Shown: in pieces, positions 9,821 to 18,051 of the stretch | Layout: each line of letters opens with the position of its first letter | How positions within the stretch are numbered: the stretch's first letter is position 1 | DNA from: an uncultured Flavobacteriaceae bacterium | Lineage (GTDB): Bacteria; Bacteroidota; Bacteroidia; Flavobacteriales; Flavobacteriaceae | NCBI GenBank assembly: GCA_943788165.1 | Contig: CALSPF010000002.1 | Span: 696,909 to 760,908 of the forward strand | Length of the DNA stretch: 64,000 nucleotides | Direction: 5' to 3' | Position numbers and translations under genes: made by a program | The notes under the pieces: model-generated | The model's database searches: none | What the model was told of the DNA's origin: nothing | What the model saw: the letters and a program-made list of their open reading frames with translations, nothing else

Positions 9821-10669
9821 ATGAGATACCTAAAAACACCTCATGAACGTAAATCGGCGGTATTGACTTCTGTCATTGCTGTGCTTTTACTTTTATTATT
9901 GTCGTTTGTGGGCCTTCAGTATTTTGACCCACCCATTAGCTATGGTATGGAAGTGAATTTTGGAACGAGTAGTCAGGGAAAAGGTAAAACTCAACCCCTT
10001 AAAACTGTGGCCAGTCAACCCAAGCCAAATCAACAGCAGTCGAAGCCAACCCCAGTTCAACCTAAAGCAGAAAAGGCGGTAGCCAAAGTGTTGACCCAGG
10101 AGGAAACCTCCATTCCTGTAGTGAAGAAAGAGCCCAAGAAAGTTTCACCCAAAGAAGAGACACCCGAAAAAGTTGAGCCCATAAAGATTGAAAAGAAAAC
10201 ACCTCCAGCTCCCCCAAAACCCACAGTTGCCGCTTCAACCAAAAATATATTATCCAATGTGTTGAATGCTAAAAAGCAAGTGGGAGAAGAAAAAACAGGA
10301 GAAGGAAATGACGCGGTAGCAGGCGATAAAGGAAAACTCGAAGGAAACCCCTATGCCAGTAGCTATTACAATAAGGCTGGTCTAGGTGGAAATGGAAGAG
10401 GCTTTGGAATGAATGGACGTAATCTTCAATCCAATGGTGCCATAACACAGGAATGTAACCAAGAAGGTATTGTCGTGGTCAGAATAACGGTTAATCAGCA
10501 AGGGCAAGTAATGACCGCCGAACCTGGCGTAAAGGGAAGTACAAATGTCCATCCATGTTTATTGGAACCAGCAAAGAAAACAGCTTTCTTGCATCAATGG
10601 TTTCCTGACACTAATGCCCCAACGACTCAAACGGGCTTTGTTGTAGTCAATTTTAAATTAGGAGAGTAA
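9821..10669 (+). CDS. TonB-like energy transducer
   Basis: A 282-residue protein with an N-terminal membrane anchor (about residues 14-31), a long Pro/Lys/Glu/Gln-rich periplasmic spacer (about 50-140) and a small C-terminal domain. The C-terminal domain resembles a TonB/TolA-type end: EGIVVVRITVNQQGQV, then GFVVVNFKLGE. It directly follows exbB and exbD, which supports a role as the rod that couples proton flow to outer-membrane receptors. Two cysteines (in TQECNQEG and NVHPCLLEP) could form a disulfide. Its stop overlaps the folC start as TAATG. Confidence 0.82.
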   Translation: MRYLKTPHERKSAVLTSVIAVLLLLLLSFVGLQYFDPPISYGMEVNFGTSSQGKGKTQPLKTVASQPKPNQQQSKPTPVQPKAEKAVAKVLTQEETSIPVVKKEPKKVSPKEETPEKVEPIKIEKKTPPAPPKPTVAASTKNILSNVLNAKKQVGEEKTGEGNDAVAGDKGKLEGNPYASSYYNKAGLGGNGRGFGMNGRNLQSNGAITQECNQEGIVVVRITVNQQGQVMTAEPGVKGSTNVHPCLLEPAKKTAFLHQWFPDTNAPTTQTGFVVVNFKLGE

Positions 10670-11895
10670 TGAATAGTTTTGAGGAAGTCACTCAATGGTT
10701 ATTCAGTCAACTTCCTATTTTTCAGCAGCAAGGTGCATCTGCGTACAAACCTGGGTTAGATAAAATGCTGGCCTTTACAGAAATGTTGGGACAGCCCCAT
10801 TCAAGTTTTCCCTCTATTCATATTGCCGGTACCAACGGAAAAGGATCCACGTCGCACATGATCGCTTCTGTGTTACAAGAAAATGGGTATAGTGTGGGTT
10901 TGTATACTTCGCCGCATTTGGTGCGTTTTTCAGAACGTATTCGAATCAATGGTGTTGAGGTTGAAGACCAATTTGTCATTGATTTTGTCCGCCAACATCA
11001 GCACTATTTTTTGACCGAACAGCTTTCTTTTTTTGAAATAACTGTTGGAATGGCTTTTGCCTACTTTGCGGAAAAAGAAGTGGATTATGCCGTAATCGAA
11101 GTGGGCTTAGGTGGTCGTTTAGATGCTACCAACATAGTAAGTCCGCTTTTGTCGGTCATTACCAATATTGGGCTCGATCACACCGAATTCTTGGGAACTA
11201 GTTTGGCTGAGATAGCAGCAGAAAAAGGGGGGATTATAAAGACAGGTATTCCAGTAGTAATTGGTAAAAAACAAGCGGAAACAAAAGCGATCTTTGAAGA
11301 GCTTGCAAAGCAACAAAGAACAACGCTCTGTTTTGCTGAGGAGGTGAATGTGCCTTCGATTAGCTTAGACCTTCTGGGACATTATCAAGAAGAGAATAAG
11401 CGTACCGCTTTCACCGCTTTAAGGCAACTGCTGGGTGATCAATTGGATGAAAGAGCCCTAGTGGGTTTTTCCAAGGTCGTTCAGAATACGGGCTTACGCG
11501 GCCGTTGGGAAATAATGGGCAATGCACCCCTCATTATTGCAGATGTTACCCATAACAAAGATGGCTTTGTCCAGGTCATTCCACAATTGGAAAGTCTAGA
11601 AAAAGCAAAGTTGCACATCGTTTTAGGTTTTGTGCAAGGGAAAGCTATTGAAGAGATTTTCGCTCTTTTACCCAAAAATGCAACTTATTATTTAAGTGCT
11701 CCTGACATTAGTCGTGCGATTCCTGTAAATAAAATCGAACCACTTATAGAGACTTACAGACTGAATGCTATGACTTATACTACTGTAATAGAAGCGGTTA
11801 ATGCAGCGACAGTAGCTGCCCAAGAGGAGGATGTTATTTATGTTGGCGGCAGTACTTTTGTTGTGGCAGAAATTCTTTCAGAAAGGGCTTTGTAA
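10669..11895 (+). CDS. folC: Folylpolyglutamate synthase / dihydrofolate synthase
   Basis: This 408-residue Mur-ligase-fold enzyme adds glutamate to dihydropteroate or tetrahydrofolate. The ATP-binding loop GTNGKGST is at residues 54-61. EVGLGGRLDATNI and TNIGLDHTEFLG are FolC signatures, and ADVTHNKDG fits the C-terminal domain, though ADxAHNP is more usual there. Length is near the usual 400-430. Its ATG overlaps the stop of the TonB-like gene. The -33 element of the next tRNA promoter lies in its last codons. Confidence 0.94.
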   Translation: MNSFEEVTQWLFSQLPIFQQQGASAYKPGLDKMLAFTEMLGQPHSSFPSIHIAGTNGKGSTSHMIASVLQENGYSVGLYTSPHLVRFSERIRINGVEVEDQFVIDFVRQHQHYFLTEQLSFFEITVGMAFAYFAEKEVDYAVIEVGLGGRLDATNIVSPLLSVITNIGLDHTEFLGTSLAEIAAEKGGIIKTGIPVVIGKKQAETKAIFEELAKQQRTTLCFAEEVNVPSISLDLLGHYQEENKRTAFTALRQLLGDQLDERALVGFSKVVQNTGLRGRWEIMGNAPLIIADVTHNKDGFVQVIPQLESLEKAKLHIVLGFVQGKAIEEIFALLPKNATYYLSAPDISRAIPVNKIEPLIETYRLNAMTYTTVIEAVNAATVAAQEEDVIYVGGSTFVVAEILSERAL

Positions 11896-11919
11896 TACAC
11901 AAAAAGTGCATTATATTTG
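11889..11919 (+). promoter_or_regulatory. Promoter of tRNA-Val
   Basis: TTTG (11889-11892), 19 bases, then TATATTTG (11912-11919) is a textbook TTTG-N19-TAnnTTTG promoter. It overlaps the folC stop codon and sits 9 bases before the mature tRNA 5' end, so the tRNA is transcribed independently of the operon before it. Confidence 0.75.
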
Positions 11920-11928
11920 CACCCGCAA

Positions 11929-12006
11929 GGGCGCTTAGCTCAGTTGGTTCAGAGCACCTCGTTTACACCGAGGGGGTCGGGGGTTCGAATCCCTCAGCGC
12001 CCACCA
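11929..12006 (+). tRNA. tRNA-Val (anticodon UAC)
   Basis: A complete cloverleaf is readable. The acceptor stem is GGGCGCT (11929-11935) with AGCGCCC (11996-12002). The anticodon stem CCTCG/CGAGG encloses the loop TTTACAC, giving anticodon UAC for valine. The T arm carries GTTCGAAT. The discriminator A at 12003 is followed by an encoded CCA (12004-12006). Confidence 0.96.
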
Positions 12007-12007
12007 C

Positions 12008-12038
12008 ATAAACCTCACTTTTTTAAAGTGGGGTTTAT
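12008..12038 (+). terminator. Terminator after tRNA-Val
   Basis: A 14-bp inverted repeat with one G-U pair (ATAAACCTCACTTT against AAAGTGGGGTTTAT, 3-base loop) begins two bases after the tRNA CCA. The run of T after it is weak. The repeat also encodes the last codons of the minus-strand membrane protein that ends at 12015. Confidence 0.6.
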
Positions 12039-12299
12039 TGTTTCTATTTTCCCTAAGAAATTCAAGACAAGTATTGCTATACCGACTACTAATTGGAGGA
12101 GGAAGATTAGATTAAATTCATTTTTCTCAAGGAGATTGATAAGACCACTTATGGAAAATAAAACGCCATAGAAATACCAAAAGACTTTTCGGTAATGGGC
12201 TTTTTTTTCTTCATCCACCTTCAATAAACGAATAACACTAAAATTGATTAAGGCGACAATGACTAGTACGCTCACTAAAATTAATAGCCCTTTTTCCAT
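12015..12299 (-). CDS. Small three-helix membrane protein, unknown function
   Basis: A 94-residue reading frame with three hydrophobic stretches (about residues 4-24, 41-58 and 66-85) separated by short charged loops such as KVDEEKKAHYRK. I do not recognise a family. The helix-loop periodicity and ATG start support a real gene. It is separated from the upstream coiled-coil gene by a terminator, so it would need its own promoter, which I could not find. Its last codons lie inside the tRNA-Val terminator. Confidence 0.55.
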   Translation of the reverse strand: MEKGLLILVSVLVIVALINFSVIRLLKVDEEKKAHYRKVFWYFYGVLFSISGLINLLEKNEFNLIFLLQLVVGIAILVLNFLGKIETINPTLKK

Positions 12300-12334
12300 G
12301 GAGTAGAATTTTTTTACTGAAATAAAAGCACCAA

Positions 12335-12357
12335 AAAAGGCGCTTTAAGCGGCTTTT
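12335..12357 (-). terminator. Terminator of the coiled-coil protein gene
   Basis: AAAAG-g-CGCTT and AAGCG-g-CTTTT form a hairpin with one G-G mismatch. On the minus strand it is followed by a run of six T, about 18 bases after the stop of the gene at 12375-13154. Confidence 0.55.
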
Positions 12358-12374
12358 GGGAAATATGAGTATGT

Positions 12375-13154
12375 TTATAATGCGCTTATAAGGGAAGAAA
12401 TTTTTTCTTTTTCTTCGTCTGCAAGTGCACCATCAACTAGAATACGACCGCTGTATTCATCTGTAATTATTTTCTGACGGGAAGCAATTTCCATTTGAAC
12501 TTGTGGAGGAATGGTGAAAAATGATCCACCAGAAGCGCCTCTTTCAACAGCAACTACGGCTAATCCATTCTTGACACTACCGCGAATTCTTTGGTAGGCT
12601 TTGATTAAACGTTCTTCAATTTTTGCTGCGTATTTTTCAGACTGCTTTAGCAATAGATTTTCTTCCTTTTGTGTTTCGTTCATGATCTCATCCAATTCGC
12701 TTTTCTTGGCGTCAAGGTGTTTTTGCTTGTCTGCCATTTGACCACTAAGGGTTGTGATGGTTTCATTTTTGAGTTCCGTTTTCGCTTTTATCTCTCTGAT
12801 TTTTTTTTCAGCTAGTTCAATTTCTAATTTCTGGAATTCTTCTTCTTTTACAATTGAGTTGTATTCACGATTGTTTCGAACATTGTTAAGTTTGTCGGCA
12901 TATTTGACGATCAACTCTTTTGCTTGTTCGATGTTGTTTTTATGATCTTTAATAGTAACATCAAATTCAGCAAGATCGCTTTTAAGTTTTTCCATTTTGA
13001 CATTCATTCCCTGAATTTCATGGTCAAGATCTTCTACCTCTAAGGGTAGTTCTCCTCGTACATTTCTAATTTCATCAATTCTTGAATCGATTATTTGTAA
13101 GTCATAAAGCGCTCGTAGCTTTTCTTCGACTGAAATTTCTTTTTTCTTTGCCAT
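12375..13154 (-). CDS. Coiled-coil protein of the C4-type zinc-ribbon family, ligands lost
   Basis: A 259-residue protein. Residues about 5-195 are a long heptad-rich coiled coil, and the last 60 residues match the C-terminal zinc-ribbon of a widespread bacterial family usually annotated as zinc ribbon domain-containing protein. Family members usually carry CxxC twice. Here these positions are Ser208, Ser211, Asp232 and Ser235 (GASGGSFFTIPPQ and TDEYSGRILVD), while the intervening PPQ and GRILVD segments are kept. Zinc binding is therefore unlikely, but the fold seems conserved. It lies 2 bases downstream of the Nif3-like gene on the same strand, a pairing common in Bacteroidetes. Confidence 0.85.
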   Translation of the reverse strand: MAKKKEISVEEKLRALYDLQIIDSRIDEIRNVRGELPLEVEDLDHEIQGMNVKMEKLKSDLAEFDVTIKDHKNNIEQAKELIVKYADKLNNVRNNREYNSIVKEEEFQKLEIELAEKKIREIKAKTELKNETITTLSGQMADKQKHLDAKKSELDEIMNETQKEENLLLKQSEKYAAKIEERLIKAYQRIRGSVKNGLAVVAVERGASGGSFFTIPPQVQMEIASRQKIITDEYSGRILVDGALADEEKEKISSLISAL

Positions 13155-13156
13155 AA

Positions 13157-14251
13157 TTAGAAATACTTTACTGGATTGGTGTTAACTTCGGATAAAGTGA
13201 ATGCAAAATTAAGGATTTTTTTTGTAAGAAAGTCCTGGATTATTTTTTTTGTGAAATGCTCAGTTTCATAATGACCAGCATCCACCAAAAGAAGACCATT
13301 TTCTGGGACATAAAAATCATGGTATTTAAGGTCTGCGGTTACCAGAGCGTCGGCCCCTTGTGCAATGGCAGCGTTAATGCAAAAGCTACCAGAGCCACCT
13401 AAAACCGCAACTTTTTTAATCATGGTTTTCTTGCTATCACTGTGTCGGAGGGAAGAAATGTGTAGTGATTCTTTGATATGCGTCATAAAGTCTTGCCGTT
13501 GCATTGGTTGTGCTAATTCTCCAATGCTGCCTAACCCAATATCAGGATTCAAGTTCTCTACAGCAATTAATTTATAGGCAACAGATTCGTAGGGGTGATT
13601 TTCATGCAGTGCGTTGAGGACGTTGTTTTTACAATGCTTAGGTACAATCACTTGAATTTTGACCTCAGGTACTTTGGTCAATGTGTGTTGTTTTCCTAGT
13701 TGCGGGTTTGAATGATCATCTCCTAAAAATTGTCCTTCACCCAATGTGCTAAAGCTACACTGACTGTAATTCCCAATTGCCCCAGCACCTGCTGTATGCA
13801 GGGCTTCCAAAATGATTTCTTTCTGGGCTGTGGGAACATAAGTAGTGAGTTGGTATAGACTGTTTTTTTGGGGAATTAAAATGCGTTGATTTAGGAGACC
13901 GATAGTTTTTCCTAAAGTAAAACTAATTCCCTCCTTGTGATTGTCTAAAGCGGTATGCAGTGCATAAATAGCTATTTTATTCTCGATTGCCTTAATGACT
14001 GTTTTCTCTACATAATTTTTCCCTGTCAAAGACTTTAATCCCTTGAAAATGATGGGGTGAAAACAAATAATCAGTTGACATTTTTTTTGCAGGGCTTCTT
14101 CAACAACAGCCTCAGAAACATCATGCGCAATGAGTACATTTTTACAATCATTATCTTTATTTCCCACCAATAATCCAATATTGTCAAAATCTTCAGCATA
14201 GGCAAGTGGAGCCCATTGTTCTAGGATTTGGGTAATTGCGCTTATTTTCAT
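13157..14251 (-). CDS. Nif3-like dinuclear metal centre protein
   Basis: This 364-residue protein belongs to the Nif3/YqfO (GTP cyclohydrolase I type 2-like) family, which forms toroidal hexamers with a two-metal site. Likely ligands are in CFHPIIFKG (about residue 65), ALHTALDN (about 103) and the C-terminal DAGHYETEHF (about 325). A central insert of about 110 residues resembles the PII/CutA-like domain of the longer YqfO form. The biochemical role of the family is not settled. It is co-directional with the coiled-coil gene that follows 2 bases later and divergent from lpxK. Confidence 0.9.
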   Translation of the reverse strand: MKISAITQILEQWAPLAYAEDFDNIGLLVGNKDNDCKNVLIAHDVSEAVVEEALQKKCQLIICFHPIIFKGLKSLTGKNYVEKTVIKAIENKIAIYALHTALDNHKEGISFTLGKTIGLLNQRILIPQKNSLYQLTTYVPTAQKEIILEALHTAGAGAIGNYSQCSFSTLGEGQFLGDDHSNPQLGKQHTLTKVPEVKIQVIVPKHCKNNVLNALHENHPYESVAYKLIAVENLNPDIGLGSIGELAQPMQRQDFMTHIKESLHISSLRHSDSKKTMIKKVAVLGGSGSFCINAAIAQGADALVTADLKYHDFYVPENGLLLVDAGHYETEHFTKKIIQDFLTKKILNFAFTLSEVNTNPVKYF

Positions 14252-14323
14252 TCATCTAGGATTTATAGAAGACAATTTAATCTTCGAATACTTATCTTTA
14301 CGAAGGTAATGATATAATTTTTT

Positions 14324-15352
14324 ATGGGTTTTCTGCGATATTTACTCTTTCCTTTTTCTGTACTGTATATGGTTGTAATGAGCCTGCGTAATTTCCTGTT
14401 TTCTGTGGGGGTTTTTAAAAGCACGACTTATGCAGTGCAATCGCTTGGCATTGGAAATTTATCTACAGGTGGAACAGGGAAATCGGTAGCCATTAATTAT
14501 TTCATCTCTCTCTTTAAAGAGGATTATCCCATCACAGTTTTGAGTAGGGGGTATGGAAGAATTAGCAAAGGATTCCAACTAGGAGATGAAGGCTCAACAG
14601 CCAAAACAGTGGGCGATGAGCCCCTGATGTTTCTGCAGCAACATCCAGGAATTCGTGTAGGTGTGTGTAATAATAGAAGGCAAGGAATGAATGCTTTAAT
14701 CGGGCATGAATCAAATAAAGGCAATGGTGTTTTTTTATGGGATGATTGCTTTCAACACCGTTGGGTGAAGCCTTCCTATATGGTTTTATTGACCACCTTT
14801 TCTTCGCCCTATTTTAAAGATTATGTCCTACCTGTGGGAAATCTGAGGGAATTGTCAGAGGGTGCAGATCGCGCCGATATTATTATTGTGACTAAGTGTC
14901 CCCAAAATATATCGTTGGAACAGCAGACGGAGATTCGAGAACGATTACAACCCAAAAATCATCAGCATTTATTTTTCTCTTCGATTCGATATGCTGATAC
15001 AGTTTACGGAAAAAGCAGGCAATTGCCCCTTAGTGTGTTGAGTAAGATTCCTTTTTTGCTGGTCACTAGTATAGCAGATGCGTCAGAATTGGTTTTTTAT
15101 TTAAAAGGTAAATTCGAAGCTTTTGAGCATATGCCCTTTAAAGATCATCATTTATTTACCGATGCTGATATTGATCAAATTCTAGCACAAAGTAACGGGA
15201 GAATGATATTGACAACCCACAAAGATTTTACTCGTCTCTCACCGCTATTAGAGGAAGATATTTTGTTCTATCTACCCATAGAAATGGAAATTTTAAATGG
15301 AGCGTCGGCAAGTTTAAATTCCTTTGTAAAAGAAGGAATGAGCCTTATTTAG
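14324..15352 (+). CDS. lpxK: Tetraacyldisaccharide 4'-kinase
   Basis: This 342-residue inner-membrane-associated kinase phosphorylates the 4' position of the lipid A disaccharide precursor. A hydrophobic N-terminal helix (about residues 5-25) is followed by the Walker A motif GNLSTGGTGKS at residues 44-54. LSRGYGR, GDEPLM and LWDDCFQHR (the last normally LDDGFQHR) are LpxK signatures. Length is normal. It is convergent with lipA and the two stops share the four bases 15349-15352. Confidence 0.93.
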   Translation: MGFLRYLLFPFSVLYMVVMSLRNFLFSVGVFKSTTYAVQSLGIGNLSTGGTGKSVAINYFISLFKEDYPITVLSRGYGRISKGFQLGDEGSTAKTVGDEPLMFLQQHPGIRVGVCNNRRQGMNALIGHESNKGNGVFLWDDCFQHRWVKPSYMVLLTTFSSPYFKDYVLPVGNLRELSEGADRADIIIVTKCPQNISLEQQTEIRERLQPKNHQHLFFSSIRYADTVYGKSRQLPLSVLSKIPFLLVTSIADASELVFYLKGKFEAFEHMPFKDHHLFTDADIDQILAQSNGRMILTTHKDFTRLSPLLEEDILFYLPIEMEILNGASASLNSFVKEGMSLI

Positions 15353-16218
15353 TGAATGTGTTTGTGTGCCTTGTATGAGGATCGAACTAATGCGCCACTT
15401 TCTACATGACGAAAACCAAGGTCTTTCCCAATGGCTTCATATTTTTCAAATTGTTCGGGTGTGATGAATTTTTTGACACCTAAATGCTTCTTTGAGGGCT
15501 GTAAGTATTGACCAATGGTCACCACATCAACATCTGCCGCTCTGAGGTCTTGCAGAGTTTGAATGACTTCTTCTTCTTTTTCGCCTAAACCAAGCATTAT
15601 CCCGGATTTGGTTCGATTTACACCTTGATCCTTCAGGTATTTTAAAACGGCCATGCTTTGGTCGTATTTAGCTTGAATGCGCACTTCTCGCGTAAGTCTT
15701 CGTACAGTTTCAATATTGTGTGAAACGACCTCGGGATGCACGGCAATGATTCTATCCAAATTACGGTGATTTCCTTGAAAATCTGGAATCAGCGTTTCTA
15801 GTGTTGTGTTTGGATTCATGCGTCGAATAGCATTGATGGTTTCTGCCCAAATAATGGAGCCACCATCTTTAATGTCATCTCGATCTACAGAGGTAATAAC
15901 TGCGTGCTTGATTTGCATTATTCGAATGGAATTGGCCACTTTTTCGGGCTCTTCCCAATTGACTGTTTCGGGACGACCAGTTTTAACACCACAGAAACCA
16001 CAAGAACGTGTACAGATGTTTCCTAAAATCATGAAAGTAGCTGTTCCTTCCCCCCAGCACTCACCCATGTTAGGACAACTTCCTGAAGTGCAAATGGTGT
16101 TGAGATTATACTTCTCAACGAGACCTCTTAGCTCAGTATATTTCTTTCCCGTTGGTAGCTTTACGCGTAACCATTTGGGCTTTTTTGTAATCGGTTGAGA
16201 TTTGATTTCAGTCGTCAT
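15349..16218 (-). CDS. lipA: Lipoyl synthase
   Basis: A 289-residue radical SAM enzyme that inserts two sulfurs into the octanoyl chain on lipoyl domains. The auxiliary cluster ligands are Cys43, Cys48 and Cys54 (CTSGSCPNMGECW). The radical SAM triad CTRSCGFC is Cys69, Cys73 and Cys76. The C-terminal RSSYKA carries the Ser that ligates the auxiliary cluster. Length is typical. A full TTTG-N21-TATATTTG promoter lies just upstream, inside the end of the Nramp-like gene. It would serve the pyruvate dehydrogenase complex, whose E1-beta gene is also in this window. Confidence 0.96.
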   Translation of the reverse strand: MTTEIKSQPITKKPKWLRVKLPTGKKYTELRGLVEKYNLNTICTSGSCPNMGECWGEGTATFMILGNICTRSCGFCGVKTGRPETVNWEEPEKVANSIRIMQIKHAVITSVDRDDIKDGGSIIWAETINAIRRMNPNTTLETLIPDFQGNHRNLDRIIAVHPEVVSHNIETVRRLTREVRIQAKYDQSMAVLKYLKDQGVNRTKSGIMLGLGEKEEEVIQTLQDLRAADVDVVTIGQYLQPSKKHLGVKKFITPEQFEKYEAIGKDLGFRHVESGALVRSSYKAHKHIH

Positions 16219-16235
16219 AAACGTTCTTTCTGGTA

Positions 16236-16268
16236 CAAATATACAAACTTAAATAACCATAAAAACAA
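16236..16268 (-). promoter_or_regulatory. Promoter of lipA
   Basis: On the minus strand, TTTG (16268-16265), 21 bases, then TATATTTG (16243-16236) matches the Bacteroidetes promoter pattern. The -33 element lies within the last codons of the Nramp-like gene, and the lipA ATG is 17 bases after the -7 box. Confidence 0.65.
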
Positions 16269-17466
16269 AGCTAACAGCAAAAAGTACAAGGAATATTAAC
16301 CCGAAAATACTCAAGCCCTTTAACCTCTTTGACGGTTGGAAAGCTATTGGCATATGCTTGCTGGTGACTAACCTATAATTGAGGAAAGCGTATAAAGGAG
16401 CGGTTAGAAAGGACAGGATGGTGGCGATTTGAACCAGCGTTCCCATTTCATTGCGTAAAAAAGTAAAAATTCCAATTGTACCGGCAGCTAAAAGAATAAT
16501 CCAAAAACGAAAGTTGAGCTGAGTGAATTTGGGCAGTAACAATTGACTTGCTTTTTCCATGGCACGGGGTGAAGCGTCCAAGGTGGTGAGTGTGGTACTG
16601 AACATAGTTGTAAAGGCAGCAATTACAATGAAGATGTATACTGCATCTCCAAGACTTGATGTGTATAGGTCAATCAACTGTTTGGCAAAAATGCTTCCTG
16701 AATTGGAGAAAGAAGTCCCCGTTCCAAACATGACATAAGTGCCCAATCCCATAAAACAAACTCCAAGAAAAAAGGTAACAAAATAGCCCACATTAAAATC
16801 GAACAAACCTTCTTTTAAACTGATGTTTTTTGCTTTATTTTTTTCGAGCATCCACAGGGATTGCCAAACAGAAATATCCATTGGCGCTGGCATCCAACCC
16901 ATAAACGCGGCGAGAAATAAAAATGAGGCGCTACTGGGAAGAATTTGAGTTAGCGGGATAGATATTGTGTTTAGCCCTCCAGCAAATACCACTGCAACAA
17001 TGGTGCTTACAGTAAGAACTAAAATAATCCCTTTTATCAATTTATCTAGGAAAACATAACTGCCTTTCCATAATAGCGCTAAACAAAACAACGTGATTAT
17101 AATGCTCCAAACAACCAGACTAGCATCAATGCCAAAGAGAATTGACGCTAAAGAAGCCGTTACTATGGTAACTGCAGTTTGGATGGTAAACATGGTGCCA
17201 AGACTAAGCAAAAAATACAGCCAGAGGTAGCCTTTGCCGAGCTCTGCATATCCATCGAGTAAACTCTTGTGCGTAGCTAAAGCGAAGCGAGAGCCAAATT
17301 GAAAAAAGGGGTACTTGAAAATATTGGATAAAAACAACGCCCATAGCAATCCCCAACCGAAATCTGCCCCTGCTCGGGTAGATTGAACCAAATGTGAAAC
17401 CCCAATTGCAGCTCCTGCAAAGAGCAATCCAGGCCCAATTTTTTTAAGATTGATAGCCATTTTCAT
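16249..17466 (-). CDS. Nramp-like transporter lacking the canonical metal motifs
   Basis: A 405-residue inner-membrane protein with about 11 helices and overall Nramp-family character. In classical Nramp proteins helix 1 has DPGN and helix 6 has MPH, which bind Mn2+ or Fe2+. Here helix 1 reads GPGLLFAGAAIGVSHLVQS, with no DPGN, and helix 6 reads GWMPAPMDISVW, with no His. I recall this as a recurring Bacteroidetes subfamily, and its substrate is uncertain. The start overlaps the 3' end of the sigma factor gene by 17-23 bases (ATG at 17460 or 17466), implying translational coupling. Confidence 0.82.
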   Translation of the reverse strand: MKMAINLKKIGPGLLFAGAAIGVSHLVQSTRAGADFGWGLLWALFLSNIFKYPFFQFGSRFALATHKSLLDGYAELGKGYLWLYFLLSLGTMFTIQTAVTIVTASLASILFGIDASLVVWSIIITLFCLALLWKGSYVFLDKLIKGIILVLTVSTIVAVVFAGGLNTISIPLTQILPSSASFLFLAAFMGWMPAPMDISVWQSLWMLEKNKAKNISLKEGLFDFNVGYFVTFFLGVCFMGLGTYVMFGTGTSFSNSGSIFAKQLIDLYTSSLGDAVYIFIVIAAFTTMFSTTLTTLDASPRAMEKASQLLLPKFTQLNFRFWIILLAAGTIGIFTFLRNEMGTLVQIATILSFLTAPLYAFLNYRLVTSKHMPIAFQPSKRLKGLSIFGLIFLVLFAVSFVFMVI

Positions 17467-18013
17467 TTATTTTCTGGGCCAATAATTTTTTTGCACGTAA
17501 CAAAGTGACTTTGACTGTGCTAATAGGAAGGTCAGTTTGGACACATATTTCCTTATAACTCAATTCTTCAAAATAACGCAAACGCAATACCTTGGCATAA
17601 GTCGGTTTTAATTCTCTGATTTTTCGAAGAAGTTCTTTCAGGTTTTGATTGGTAATCAATAAATCTTCTGGAGAAGGGTTTTCATCAACAATGGTTTTAT
17701 ATTCATTGTTTTCCATAGAGGTAGTATGGAGTTGACTCTCTTTATTTTCTTTGCGAAAATGGTCAATTTGAAGGTTCTTAGAAATGCTAATCAACCAAGT
17801 TTTGAATTCAAAATCCGGGTTGTAGGTGTCAATTTTATCAAACGCTCGCGCCAAAGATTTAAGTGCTAATTCCTCTGCTAACTGATCGTTTTGGGTGTTT
17901 TTGAGTAAATAACCATAGAGGTAGTCCCAAAACGTATCATATAAGAATGCGAATGCGCGTTGATCGTTTTGCTTAGCTTCCGTAATTGCACGTTGAATGT
18001 TGAGCCCCTCCAT
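17444..18013 (-). CDS. ECF-type RNA polymerase sigma factor
   Basis: A 189-residue sigma-70-like factor of the extracytoplasmic function type. Region 2 covers about residues 20-90 (AFLYDTFWDYLYGYLL, then FKTWLISISKNLQIDHFRKE). Region 4 covers about residues 125-180 (YAKVLRLRYFEELSYKEIC and LPISTVKVTLLRAKKLL, a helix-turn-helix). No anti-sigma gene lies next to it. Instead its stop overlaps the start of the Nramp-like transporter, and a small Cys-containing membrane protein lies just upstream on the same strand. Targets cannot be told from the sequence. Confidence 0.93.
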   Translation of the reverse strand: MEGLNIQRAITEAKQNDQRAFAFLYDTFWDYLYGYLLKNTQNDQLAEELALKSLARAFDKIDTYNPDFEFKTWLISISKNLQIDHFRKENKESQLHTTSMENNEYKTIVDENPSPEDLLITNQNLKELLRKIRELKPTYAKVLRLRYFEELSYKEICVQTDLPISTVKVTLLRAKKLLAQKINENGYQS

Positions 18014-18051
18014 TAAAACGAAGATACTTAAAAGTTAGCGAATGGCAGGGA

